The notes beneath the pieces are model-generated. The model saw nothing but the letters and a program-made list of their open reading frames with translations, was not told where the DNA came from and did no database searches. A stretch of 64,000 nucleotides of DNA. Origin: Ctena decussata. Lineage: Eukaryota > Mollusca > Bivalvia > Lucinida > Lucinidae. The position numbers and the translations under genes were made by a program. Below, one piece after another: positions 53,505 to 64,000 of the stretch; the first letter of the stretch is position 1; every line of letters starts with the position of its first letter. The stretch lies in contig OZ022507.1 of assembly GCA_963989385.1 (NCBI GenBank), forward strand, positions 55,935,400 to 55,999,399. The letters run 5' to 3'.

Positions 53505-53960
53505 TGTGTGTGTGTGTGAGGGGGCGGGGGTGGAGTTGATAACACAAACTTTTTAACCTTCAATGCAAAACCTTGCCTAAAATAACTATTCAAATGCTAT
53601 AATTCTGTCAAAAAAATATATCCAAACTATTTATGGAGGGTCTAAAATGATCCATTGAAAACTGTTGAAGAAATTGATTACACAAACTTCATAACCTACA
53701 GTGCAAACATTTGCCGAAAAGACTAAGTTCGAAAGGCTATACTTCTGTCAAAATTAATTTGAGCTCCAACAAAAACCCACATGCAGATTTCAAATATGTT
53801 AACAGTATGCATGCAAAGTATGAAAAAGATCCGTTGAAAACTGTGTGAGTAGTTGATTACACAATGTTTGTACCATAGTGTGATGAACGGACGGACAGAC
53901 GGACGGACGCCAGGCTCATCACTATATCCCCCGACTTTTCGGTCGGGGGGATAAAATAGA
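53190..53960 (+). repeat. Dispersed repeat with three degenerate about 180-bp units
   Basis: Units share 'gattacacaaactt', 'ctgtcaaaa' and 'gctccaacaaaa(g/a)(t/c)ccaca'. The block ends in (GGAC)n and 'tcccccgacttttcggtcggggg', a compact hairpin. It contains AAT repeats (53263-53294) and TG repeats (53472-53519). Confidence 0.65.
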
Positions 53961-55289
53961 CATATTGTGAAAAAGAGGTGTTACAAGCAAGCCACGTAAC
54001 ACTTTACTGTTCAAATTTCTATTTATATATCAACGATGATTTTTCAAATTAAAAACGCTCTGCAAAAACACAACTATCACGGTCGACCTTCTAAATATAT
54101 TACAAGACAAAAGCACAAAAAAAAAAGTATTTCTTTGATAAACGAGTATCTTAATGTATTTCTATAGAAACTACATTATGTGTTAATGAATAAGTATGTA
54201 ATTTTAATTTTAAGGGAGAGTACTTTTAATTAAAAAGTGGGCTAATCAGTATACATATCTTAAAACTACACTTGTCGAACGTGGAAGCTGTTCTTGCCAT
54301 GCGCAGTTTGTATACGCTTTGCGATAGATTTTCTCACGGTAAGGGTGAAACTTCGGATGAGCCATGTAAATGCAAAGAACTATGGTAGGACAGGCCTTGG
54401 CTAGCAGTAATTTCTTGTTTATAAGAACATTGCAGAACAAGAGTGTAGCTGCCTTTACGCGAATACGCCGGTCGGTATTTGTCAAGTATATACAATGCCA
54501 ATACGCATCTGCGTATATGCATATTTAAATTTTGCAGCCTGCCTGCACAGCCGCATTTCGTTTTTTTATCTTGAATGAACTCAATAAACAGCCAATTAAG
54601 ATTGAATTCAATAGTAAGATTTTCATTGGTTCATTACAACTAGAGCGGAAATCTCAAACTGAATATGTTTAGTGAAACAGGCACCTGTTGAATTAAAATG
54701 ATTAGATCTCTCCATATGTAAGCAGTGCATAATCATAGTATCTTCGGAAAATTATAAGTATATAGCAGGTCATAAGATTTTATTTTAGTAAAAGAATCAT
54801 AAAACTGATTTACATTTACTAAATTTCTTTAATAACTATCATTCATAGTCAGCTAAGATAGGTCCCCGACACATAATAGACTGGTCTAATTACACCAACC
54901 TACGAGTAACACAATAACACCTAATGTAACATAATAATATGTAATATAATATTTCAACAAAAAGCCATAATATTTATAATCATAGGCATTTACGACATAT
55001 AAAACCAAGCAAACAGATAGGCAATGGACCGGAATTTATACAATTAAATCCGTCATCCCGCTCTAGAACCAAAAAGGGGAGAGAAGCGCACACATAAACT
55101 GACAAAAGTTCACGAAAACACGGACGGTAAAGCGATTGAACAGCTCTTTACCAAAATGGTGTCATTCAGCTACCCTAATGAACACAGAAGCAACTTCCAT
55201 TTGTTCCACCTTCTTCTCTAAATTACAAAACAAGACCCCGGGAACAAGACAAAACAGAAAACAAATTGGGCAGCTACCGAATACAAGGT

Positions 55290-55640
55290 AATTTTCGCGG
55301 TGTTCCATTTTTCGCGGTATTTCGCGGTCACTTAGAAACCGCGAATATTAAAATCGCGAAATAATTTCCTTTTTCTTACGAAGTATCTTCTGTTCCTATA
55401 TTTTGTTTCTTTTGCTTCAGTAATTGCTGGTACTTTCCACTTGAGCCAGTTCTTTCATTAACCTGCGGCAGCTCTGCCGCATGTTAATGAACGAACTAGC
55501 TCAAGTGAAAAAAAGTACTTTTGCTTTTCACGAATGTCACTAACCGCGAAAATTAAAAATCGCGAAAAATAATGCTTATATTTTTTACCCTTTACCGCGA
55601 AATTTGAAACCGCCAAAATTACCGCGTATACGGTATTCAG
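55290..55640. mobile_element. MITE rich in TTCGCGGT motifs
   Basis: The left edge GGTAATTTTCGCGGTG mirrors the right edge CGCCAAAATTACCGCG. Many internal copies of cgcggt/accgcg and a central perfect hairpin (attaacctgcggcag/ctgccgcatgttaat). Confidence 0.6.
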
Positions 55641-55699
55641 ACTACAGTATTGCTCCAGACCATTGACGCGTGGACATATATTATAACATGTGAAATTGG

Positions 55700-56390
55700 G
55701 GAACCACAACGTAGATACCGCCTTGGAACGATCAGTAATAGATTACCGGGGAGGGGGCGGGGGCGTAAGCTATTTGAACTGGATCCAAAATCCTCGCCCT
55801 TAGCCTCCGTATTGGTTCAGCCTAACCAAACTAATTACTGTGCACAGAACAGACTGGTCAACGAACGCATCAATTTGTGCGATAAGAACAAAATACCTGG
55901 AAAACAATAAATAATTTGTTTTCTTTTTTATATTACAAGCAAAGGAAGCAAAGCTGGCAGGTATGCAGGTGCTCACATTGCTAGCAGACCACAGACAAAT
56001 AGACACGAGGACAACAGCGAAGAACCACAACATAATTGTCGCTTTGGAATAGTCAGTAATAAATTACTGGGGGCTTAAACTAGTTTTACTGGATCCAAAC
56101 CCTCACCCTCTGATTTTGCTATGATTAGAAAAAAATTAGTAAGTTGGTTGGTCTGCAAAACGTTTACCTAACCAATCAATGAATCATAACACGAAGCAAA
56201 CAAATCAGGGATCAGACCTATGAATAATCAGAGATGAGGACTCGACAGAACAACGTAAAGCGACACCTGGAGATCCATGAGCACTGAAATACCGGAGCAA
56301 AATGAAACAACCAGTTGAACTCCGAATGACCAAGCAACAGAAAATACAAGGTCCAGCCCCAGCCCCAACTAACAAAAATATGTCGGCTGT
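55700..56390 (+). repeat. Dispersed repeat, copies of the 7.6/16.1 kb family
   Basis: Two partial copies: 55700-55830 ('gatcagtaatagattaccgg' + 'ggaggg') and 55950-56390 ('gaccacagacaaatagacac', 'cgacacctggagatccatga'). Confidence 0.65.
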
Positions 56391-56699
56391 GTTTTTCGGA
56401 CAAATACTCACATTTCTGACTCAGATTTGAACCACAAATATGAGTGAGGAGGGAGAAATTCCACTCTATACCGTGTTTTCTTTTAACCGTAATCCAGGGG
56501 AAAATTTACGATGGCGGGGGAAAAGAGCTGCACAAAAAACACATATACAGATCCATCAGATTTGTCCCAGAGAAAATTGCCTTTAAAGTCAGATTTTCGA
56601 CCCAAGCTTCCAAGAACTGCCTCACATAATATTAGGTGCAAATCCATTACCTCCAAACAATCGAAAAACGACAATAAAGCCTAGAATATTAAATGATTC

Positions 56700-57660
56700 A
56701 AATGAAAAAAATACAAAAAAATACCCCGAAAGTATGGGCGCATCATAAGAGCGCGTCTATCAATACCTTAGGTGTGCGCTTATAAGAGCATGTTTGCTAA
56801 TAATGGTAAATGCAGTATTATTGATTGAATGAAATACTCCTATAAGCCAGTTTTAGGGAGCGTGCACATGGTCCAATATACTTATGTGCACATTTTGCAG
56901 ATATGCTAATAGAGATGCACTTGGTATCCATGAAGTGTAAAAGTAAAATAAAATGCATACTGTATGGTATAAAGTTACTCATGTGAGTAAAGGCGAACAT
57001 ATGCACCAATTTGCATATTTAAGCAAATTTGCGTAAACTCAAATAAATGCTCACGTGATTTAATCGGTCCTTGTTTACGGGGCTTCAATTTTGATTTTTA
57101 ATGTGAGTATATGATGTCATTTACACCCAGATTTATTGGTTCAGTATTGCAGTATTTTTTCATGACTATTTCGGCAAACTTTATGTCTGATAAAGTTTCT
57201 CACTTTCAGTCCAGTTTGTATTTTATTTTGTGCTTCTCTTTCACATCCCGATTCAAAGGACACTATCTTAAAGCCCCAAACACTAGAATATTTGCTCACA
57301 TGAGTATTTATTTGCGTATACGCAAATTTGCTTACGTATGTAAATTGACGCTTTTACTCACGTGAGTAAGCTTTACTCCATACGCATTGTTTACTTTTTA
57401 ACTTGGTAGAAACCAAGTGAAAATCTCTGTTTGCATCCAATTATGCAAACTTTTTACATGAATATTATGGGCCATGTGTACCCTCGGAAAAAAATTTGCC
57501 TACAGGTTTATTACAATCCAAACACACCACATTTGCCGTAACTAGCGCCTACGCCCCAATAATCGCACACATAAGGTATATTTCAAACTCGTTCTTATAA
57601 GGCGCCTATAGTTTTGGGGTATTTACTTTTTCTTTATTTGATAATTTAGGCTTGATTGTC
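56700..57660. mobile_element. MITE with 'aataccccgaaagtatgggc' ends
   Basis: Left arm 'aataccccgaaagtatgggcg' region (56719-56790) is mirrored at 57550-57650 ('ggcgcctatagttttggggtatt' in reverse). Nested inside is a second inverted pair around 'gtgcacatgg/ccatgtgtac' (about 56868 and 57471). No transposase. Confidence 0.6.
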
Positions 57661-59210
57661 GCATCCACCTTTCGGGAGACAACTTTATATTTTCGTCTAA
57701 TACTTTTGTGAGGCAGCTCCCTCAAGTTTGGAATGAGCTTATTACTTTATAGCCGATTTCCTCTGGGGTAAATTCATTTTATGTGTTTTATATAGCCCTT
57801 TTTTCCCTCCTACGTGATTTTTTCCCTGGTTGAATGGCTGAAGGAAAGCACACCGCATATAGGAATGTGCTCCCTCTGAAATTACAACAGAGTAAGGTAT
57901 TTGTCTGAAAACACCGCCGGATTTAAAACTGCTAGAGCCTCATACGTATGTTCATCAGTCTGTCTTTTATTTCAGTGTTGGGGTGAAACAGCTAGGCACT
58001 TTGTCTTTCCGTGTCTGCCAATAAATGGTATATGCGCACGTCTTTTAACGCATACTTTTTCTATAATTGTGTGCTTGTGAAAGTGTCCTTGTATGCATGT
58101 GCGCAACAAAGTGCCTGTACTGGTGGACTTTCAAGGCTTAGTGGGCTTAACTCCCATCGGGGCAAAGGTCTAATGATTTTCGATCTAATATACTAGGAAA
58201 TCTGCGCAACGTGTGCCCTGAGGTGGAATAAGAAGTTTCAGGGCGGTGGTCGATGATATAGAGGATATTTGAGTGTTTCGGTGTAAGATCGATTTTTATT
58301 TAACTCATGAACACCAAAAGTGGTATATTCACTCGGGGCGAACACTGAAATAGTCAAATTTTCTGTTTCTTTTATGTTTCAAAATTGCAATAATTCAGTT
58401 TATTCCAACGCGTCAGCCACCACGACAGAGACACAAGATTGTTTCTTGACGCTTCTCGATAAATGTGATGCTTCTAGCGTATTTACTGGGTATTGTATTA
58501 GTTGTAAACATAGTTTTCAACTTAAAAATAGCTCAAAATTTCATTTTTTATAATCAGATATCAAGAAATATGCTATGAAATATTGCCTTCAGAATACTTA
58601 GGCGGCCTGACGTCGCGTGCGCTAACAATGTTACTTTGGGGCTTTAATTGACGTCATTAACGTCGTAATGACGTGCAAACATGCGTAGCGTAATTTATGC
58701 CAAGCTGGATAAGGATTAATCAATTAATCAACAAATAAAAGAGACTTTTTTACAAAAATCCTATTTTTTAAACAGTGAACTCTAAAGTGATAATTTCACA
58801 AAAAAAAATTACTGGTTTCGTATTCACCTAGCAAAATCTATAATTCATTGAAAAGTATAAAAATATAAAAGAAAACAGTTTTGGTGAACATGGGCGGTGG
58901 CATCAGCCTTGTTAAACCGGCAAAACTGCACAAAAAGCACAACATAAACAGAAGTAAAGCCTGTTAACGTGTCATACCCTGGGACTGTGGCCCTGCTAAA
59001 ACATGCACGACTTAACAAAACGCCCGTTCATCTGCACGTTTCCGCATCTCCCTGTAAGCGTGCATGCCTATGCGATTATCTGTATTAATCATGTATGTAA
59101 AACGCTGACGTGAAATCACAGGAAAATGGTTAAACTTTTCTAAGCTAAAGTTATTTCTATACGTGAGGGTCTGCCACAGTCTGTCTGGGAAAATATAAGG
59201 ATGAAGAAAT
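57660..59210. other. Non-coding DNA
   Basis: No supported gene. The only coding-like stretch is a weak splice-bounded open block on the minus strand at about 59162-59232. Confidence 0.4.
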
Positions 59211-59315
59211 AATGAATTCGGATCCTTTCTCCTGCAGCTATTGTCAAGCAAGAAAAAAATGTATATTTCTTTATACTCATGTGAGCGTGAATATGCTCGT
59301 ATGTACATGCCTGTA

Positions 59316-59318
<3 letters not shown>

Positions 59319-59351
<33 letters not shown>

Positions 59352-59379
59352 GTGTGTGTGTGTCTGTGTGTGTGTGTGT
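59319..59379 (+). repeat. TG microsatellite
   Basis: (TG)n with two interruptions. Open frames that traverse it are artefacts. Confidence 0.95.
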
Positions 59380-59626
59380 CGATTTAGCTGTGATGAGAAC
59401 TTAGAATTCTATTAAGCAAAAATAAAAACTTTACATTGCATTTCATTTCTCTTTTTTTTTTCGAAATGTATTCCAGATATCATTAATCAAATTTCATGAA
59501 GACAAACTTCATTCATTTGTTTCTTTCAAATCGAGTTATTGCGTCAAAAAAATAATTAGCTATCATGCTCGAAAATACTCGGAAAGTATTAGGGGTCGTT
59601 TCCAAAGATATTGGATAACAGTGCAG

Positions 59627-59690
59627 GCAATCGGTAGGGCACCTGACACATAAGTCAGAGGTCATGGATTCGAAACCCGGTCTGGCCACA
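59627..59690 (+). repeat. tRNA-derived SINE head
   Basis: GGCAATCGGTAGGGCACC resembles an A box and GGATTCGAAACCC (59666-59678) a B box. CTGAC/GTCAG form an anticodon-like stem. The acceptor stem does not pair, so not called as a tRNA. Confidence 0.55.
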
Positions 59691-59989
59691 TACTTTCGTT
59701 TCTCCTTCCGCTGATTCAAGAAGGGCAGTTGTCAGTTACTGGCGAAAGTATGTGCACTCAGTACTGGTTAACCACTTAGGAGGTATAAGCCTGCCCAGGA
59801 ATAGTGTGGTTAGGTTAACTGACCGTCCCGACATGACCATAGTTGTTTACCGTGGACGTCAAGCAACTTATCAATCAATCAATGGATAACAGTGCACCAA
59901 TTATCATTAACAGTACTTTTTTGTTTTGTTTTTATGAGCTTTTACTGGAGAATGATCTCAAAAACATGCCTTATAACAGGTATGACCTC

Positions 59990-60780
59990 CTTATGCCCTT
60001 ATAATCACCATGAGTGCCGTCGCATTGACTTAATACACTGTTGAACAAAGGTCTAATGCAAGCCTGCCATTCTTGAATCAATGCTATATGCAACTCTTGC
60101 AATGTGTTGATCTGACGATTTGTCCCGGGCACGCCGACCCAACTCGTCTAAAACATGTTCGATCGGGTTTAGATCAGGTTATCCGGCAGGCCAAGGAGAT
60201 TTCAACGTTATTTCGGGCAAAAACTGTCGCGTTATCAAAGCAATGTGTGGCATTGTGTTATTTGCTGAAACATAATGCCGAGGCCCTGATTACGGTGACA
60301 GAGTATGGAAAGAGGACGCTAGACCTCATCAATATAACAGCGAGTATTCAGGTTACTAAATATGTCTTCTGACCCCTAACTATCAAACTGCCCCTACCAA
60401 AAAACGATTCCACTCCAACTTGAAGCAATCAGCATACCGCTTGTTGTGTGGCGGTAAACCCGAATTCCTCCATCAGCATGGGCTAGAGCGAATCGGGATT
60501 CGTCACTGAACAGTCAGCACGCCGCCTGATGAAACGACGTCTAGCCCAGCCTCTGACATATTGTCATAATCTGGCCTTTATAAGGGCGACGCGCACGAAT
60601 GGGATTAGCAAACGGCTACGAACTGTTTTAGCAGATAACCCAAAATGCCTGACAGCGGCCGTCGCCGGGAAAAAGTGTTGACATAAAAGCTTGATATGGC
60701 GAACACGTGCAAATACAGCTTAATAGAGTATACATCAATACCGGCGTTCCGAATCATTTAGTATCATAAAAATTACCCTG
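59990..60780 (-). pseudogene. Tc1-like transposase relic
   Basis: Read on the minus strand in shifting frames: RFALAHADGG-like and ERYAD-like pieces, GPGIMFQQ (around 60270-60290), then DLNPIEHVLDELGRRAR (60175-60125), the hallmark third-acidic region of Tc1/mariner DD34E enzymes, followed by TLQELHIALIQEW. Multiple frameshifts and stops. The enzyme cuts and pastes at TA; this copy is dead. Confidence 0.85.
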
Positions 60781-61013
60781 TCACGTGTAGGTTCATGTGT
60801 TGACATTATAATTTCATAGCCTCCATTACCGTATATACAGGGATGCTGGATATACTTCAGCATACTATGTGTAAAGTTTTGTATTGCCAATTTTTATACA
60901 AAATTTTCTAACATCAAATTTTCCGGTGGAGTGGGGAGGGATTTAAAGTAATGATAGTGGCTCTATGAGGTCCGAACAATCCACTGTATAGTAGCCTTCC
61001 TGAAACCAGTTTT

Positions 61014-61072
61014 TCGGAGGGGTGGGGTGGTGGTCGTGAGGTGGGGGGCGGGGGCGGGGCGGGGCGGAGGCT
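61014..61072 (+). repeat. G-rich tract, quadruplex-prone
   Basis: 'ggaggggtggggtggtggtc' + 'gtgaggtggggggcggggg' + 'cggggcggggcgg': eight or more G-runs of three or longer. Confidence 0.75.
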
Positions 61073-61674
61073 ACTCTTTGACAGTGGTCAGTTACTTCGT
61101 TCAGCCATGGCTACACAAAGAACTACATGTATACGTAATCAACAGAAAATGGGGAAAATTTATGGACAGATTATGTAACTAGGGCACTGCTTAACACGTA
61201 AGCAGAGAGGAATATTAAAGAACAGTTTGACAGCCCATAGTTGAGCAATGCGTGTATCTACAAGTTCATCATCAAACGTTCCCGTTACTACCCTATCATA
61301 CTAATCTGTTGATCTGTCTGTGCTACATATTTCCTTGTGTTTGCTTAATCCTCGAGCAAAGCCAAGTCTCAAGGAATATGGCAATTTTGCGTTTCCTTAA
61401 CCTAATCAGTCCATTCATTTTCACTGAAATGGCCACATTGATCAGATATTGAAATAAGTACGCACGCAAGCAAATGGTTGCATGTGTACTTGATGTTTAG
61501 GCTCTCAAAGTTCATATGAATGTTGAGAATAAACTGCTTTTGCTTACTTATGCAGAATTTGCAAGTTTAGTAACTTTTGCTAATCAGTGCATGTGTACAG
61601 GGCTTTAGTGTCTTCGCTTCAAATGTTTCCAGATTCGGAAAATTTCTCCTGCTTTTCGGGATCACACAATCCTC

Positions 61675-61715
61675 CATTAGCACTATTGGGCAGTGCGCTA
61701 ACCACTGTGCTACTT
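61675..61715 (-). repeat. tRNA-like A-box relic
   Basis: On the minus strand GTAGCACAGTGGTTAGCGC is a textbook A-box region. No good B box follows. Confidence 0.4.
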
Positions 61716-62026
61716 CTAAACAGACTGCATGGATGCGCGTGATTATCTTAGTTTCCGCTGATTGCATATGACTGACGGTACGTTTTCCCATGGTAAGGCT
61801 AAATTACGTAGGTCTGAATACTGATGGAAATAAAAATAGGGTTTCTATATCATGTTAAATTTCGTTTGCCACGATCATCACGTCAGCAATTTGTATTTAA
61901 ACATGATGCCCCAAGCCCGCCTGACTGTTCATCTGCTTAGTCGACAACGCAGAATAGTCATGGTAAGTCAAACTGGTTTTTATTTCTTTTGCCTGCCGTT
62001 CTGACCAATTATTTAATGCATTGTAT

Positions 62027-62032
<6 letters not shown>

Positions 62033-62116
<84 letters not shown>
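62033..62116. repeat. TA microsatellite, left
   Basis: More than 40 TA units; partner of 62383-62447 on the other side of the hammerhead palindrome. Confidence 0.95.
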
Positions 62117-62120
<4 letters not shown>

Positions 62121-62200
62121 CTTGAAAAAGTCCACAATACAGGATATTAATATATAAAATAGAAATAAGAAATCTGCCTGAAAGTTCTGTCGCTTTATTT

Positions 62201-62241
62201 TCTTAACCGGTTTCACTACTGCATGTAGATCATCAGAAGAA
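62201..62241 (-). ncRNA. Hammerhead-ribozyme-like fold, minus-strand copy
   Basis: Reverse complement of the 62295 copy: CTGATGA, CTAC-atgca-GTAG stem II, GAAA, ACCGGU stem III palindrome. Confidence 0.6.
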
Positions 62242-62294
62242 GTGCAAAAACATTAACACAACATTAACATTGTGATTGTGTTAATGTTTTTTCA

Positions 62295-62336
62295 CTTCTT
62301 CTGATGATCTACATGCAGTAGTGAAACCGGTTAAGA
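62295..62336 (+). ncRNA. Hammerhead-ribozyme-like fold, plus-strand copy
   Basis: Core CTGATGA (62301-62307), stem II CTAC/GTAG, GAAA (62323-62326), minimal stem III ACCGGU, then U at the cleavage position; stem I TTCTT/AAGAA. Very short stem III suggests action as a dimer, as in Penelope-like elements. Confidence 0.6.
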
Positions 62337-62375
62337 AAATAAAGCGACAGAACTTTCAGGCAGATTTCTTATTTC

Positions 62376-62450
<75 letters not shown>

Positions 62451-62536
62451 AAAAATAATTCGTAGATGCACAAATTCGATTATTTATTATAATGGTTAAC
62501 CGATTTCATGAAGTTAATCAATTTTCAAAGCCTTAT

Positions 62537-63185
62537 TTAAACATATTGTTCACAACAATATAATAGCGTTGCGTTGTCAAGAGTGATAACGTAACGTAAC
62601 GTTATCAACTTCCTTCCGGTCCGTATACAATAATTATCAAATTCAGTGTAAAGAATTAAGTTTAGGTAAAAACGTTCGAATGAAAAACTTCTCTTTTCCT
62701 TCCTCTTTATAATGCTTTCAGTATTCATATGGTAGAAAGGAAAAATATAATATTTTGGTTCCCTATCAGAGCAGTCTGCAATATGGCCACTAACTGGTAT
62801 TTTTCGAAGTTTGGGAACTCTTATGTGTTGGTTGTGAAGAGTTACCCTGTTTCTAAGATTACCGGTTTCACCTATATATTGTTCATTGCAGCCTCTGCAT
62901 TGTATAACATATATGACGTTTTTGGCTTTGCAAGTCATATTGTCCTTAACTTTGAAGTTTTTATCCTTAAATGAAATTGATGTTCCTTCCATTAAATGTT
63001 TACAGAGACCGCACCTGGGTTCATTGCATTTTTTAACTTTGAAATCCTCTGGTTGTTTGATAGTAAATTTTGCTTTAGTTAATATGCATTTTAAATTTGA
63101 TGGTTGACGTTTGCTTTTAAGGAAAATTTTGTCTTTAAGTATTTTATGCAGGTTGTCATTTCTGTGTAAAATGCGTTTATATTGT
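62537..63185 (-). CDS. GIY-YIG endonuclease domain of the Penelope-like element
   Basis: Open from about 63185 when read without requiring a Met: a CNEPRCGLCKHL zinc-finger-like motif (about 63035-63000), then VIYVIQCRGCNEQYIGETG, the Y-x(n)-Y-I-G core followed by Arg (LRNR) and HNQHIR. In Penelope-like elements this nuclease nicks the target for reverse transcription. A trailing stretch (RFYLNLILYTEFDNY) is less typical. It is joined upstream to RT through a frameshift. Confidence 0.85.
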
Positions 63186-63189
63186 CTTA

Positions 63190-63620
63190 TTTCACTAAAG
63201 ATTTCTGGATTGTATGGATTGAATGTTGTAACATATTGGATAACGTCTGATTCGTTTCTTTGGTATCTTTAATAAACTTGTTCTGTCTAGTAGCCTAACT
63301 TTTTCGATGGCGTCTTCAATTAGTTTACGTGGATATTTTCGTTTTTCTAAGTAAGGTTTTATTTCGTCAAATCGTTGTCGTAATACCGGCATTTTCGGAT
63401 ACAATAGTTTTCAAACGTCTAGCTAGATTGTAAGGTATGTTATTCCTTGTATGTTTGGGGTGGCATGATGTATAAAGTAAATATTGTTTAGAGTCTGTGG
63501 GTTTATAAAATACATCTGTTTGTATTCTACCACCCTTATTTATTACCATTGTATCCAGAAATGAGAGATTTGAATTGCTTTTAGCTATTGCGTATTTAAT
63601 ACTTGGACACAGTGTTCACT
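63190..63620 (-). pseudogene. Reverse transcriptase C-terminus of the Penelope-like element
   Basis: Two overlapping frames: DVFYKPTDSKQYLLYTSCHP and RNNIPYNLARRL (63549-63410), then RQRFDEIKPYLEKRKYP and IEDAIEKVRLLDRTS (63404-63275), both standard Penelope RT-EN linker motifs. Frameshifts near 63390 and 63270. Confidence 0.8.
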
Positions 63621-64000
63621 TTGCAAGCAGGGCATTTTAATCTGGTTCTGCATTTATTACTCCTAAAACTGTCAACGCCGGCACATAAAAAATCGATAAA
63701 GCGATGTCCAGTCTAAAATCACAGTGCTTATTAAGGCACGATAAGTAACAAACTTTAATGCAAATATTCACACTTGAACAACATACGGCGTATTAACTTT
63801 TGTTGAGCATTACACATTTTATCAAGCAACGAACGCATTTTATGTTGATTGAGTTGTCCTTATATGAGCCATCTTATTAGCAAGCTAAAATTAGACAACA
63901 TCATTTCATCCACAAGAGGCATAAAAATCAGTAACGATAAAGATGATGCGCCGTATCTTAGCAAACACTAATGTTTGAAACTGGGTTTAACTTTCTCTCG
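63620..64000. other. No feature recognised
   Basis: No open frame or repeat structure was identified up to the window edge. Confidence 0.4.

Larger units (their letters stand above)
62125..62385. repeat. Inverted repeat carrying two head-to-head hammerhead folds
   Basis: About 115-bp arms ('ataaaatagaaataagaaat' ... 'ttaaccggtttcactactgc' and complements) around a short centre near 62268 ('aacattaacattgtgattgt'). Confidence 0.9.
62470..63620 (-). mobile_element. Penelope-like element, 5'-truncated and frameshifted
   Basis: Carries the RT C-terminus and a GIY-YIG endonuclease on the minus strand, with the hammerhead-bearing palindrome just downstream. The 5' RT core is absent within the window. 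Confidence 0.85.

Noticed and set aside
59162..59232. Minus-strand block EKGSEFIISSSLYFP between a good acceptor and a weak donor
   Set aside because: Only about 24 codons, two frames open, and no link to another exon could be shown.
59627..59700. Possible true tRNA gene
   Set aside because: A/B boxes and anticodon-like stem are present, but no acceptor-stem pairing and the anticodon loop is one base short; scored as SINE.
60073..60372. Plus-strand 99-residue open frame
   Set aside because: Antisense to the Tc1-like transposase relic, whose DLNPIEH motif is on the minus strand.

Overview
The window is animal DNA, most likely from a marine mollusc and probably a bivalve. It shows long introns with canonical GT-AG (and one GC-AG) splice sites, a KCTD-type gene and a GABA-B-type receptor gene. 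It is also packed with the repeat mix typical of bivalve genomes: CR1-like LINEs with a 2A-like motif, a Ngaro-type tyrosine-recombinase retroelement, Penelope-like elements with hammerhead folds, Tc1/mariner MITEs, tRNA-derived SINEs and foldback palindromes. The organism call is an inference from repeat style, not from a diagnostic gene.

Layout. Bases 1-108 are the very end of a Ty3/Gypsy-type pol (integrase tail). At about 1.4-3.4 kb a plus-strand terminal exon encodes a two-zinc-finger, lysine/glutamate-repeat protein with a C-terminal T1/BTB (KCTD-type) domain. At 6.0-7.25 kb lies an LTR-like unit with a purine-rich tract, CRE, TATA box and AATAAA. From 25.2 kb down to 8.4 kb the minus strand carries a class C GPCR of GABA-B type. 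Ten exons were reconstructed by homology and splice phase: the C-terminal half of the Venus-flytrap domain, TM1-TM7 and a short tail. Its introns are full of MITEs and foldback repeats. The ligand-binding N-lobe and one short TM2-TM3 exon were not found.

From 26.4 to 28 kb is a region studded with the perfect palindrome GTAGGAATATTCCTAC. A 5'-truncated, broken non-LTR retrotransposon follows at 28.3-30 kb. An intact 1187-residue CR1-like LINE ORF (minus strand) occupies 35.9-39.4 kb. A complete 6.8 kb Ngaro/PAT-type element (41.14-47.94 kb, minus) has gag, RT-RNase H and tyrosine recombinase with perfectly arranged split direct repeats. A lone LINE ORF1 with a YY1-like site upstream sits at 49.8-51.2 kb. 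The remainder (51-64 kb) is intergenic or intronic sequence with tandem repeats, MITEs, a decayed Tc1 transposase (60 kb) and a decayed Penelope-like element (62.4-63.6 kb) next to an inverted pair of hammerhead-like folds embedded in TA microsatellites.

Only two host genes are firmly supported. Almost everything else is transposon-derived. Nothing in the window forms an operon or a cooperating gene cluster. The shared theme is many independent self-folding or self-splitting sequences: hammerheads, a 2A-like motif, and large palindromes inserted in and around the receptor gene.
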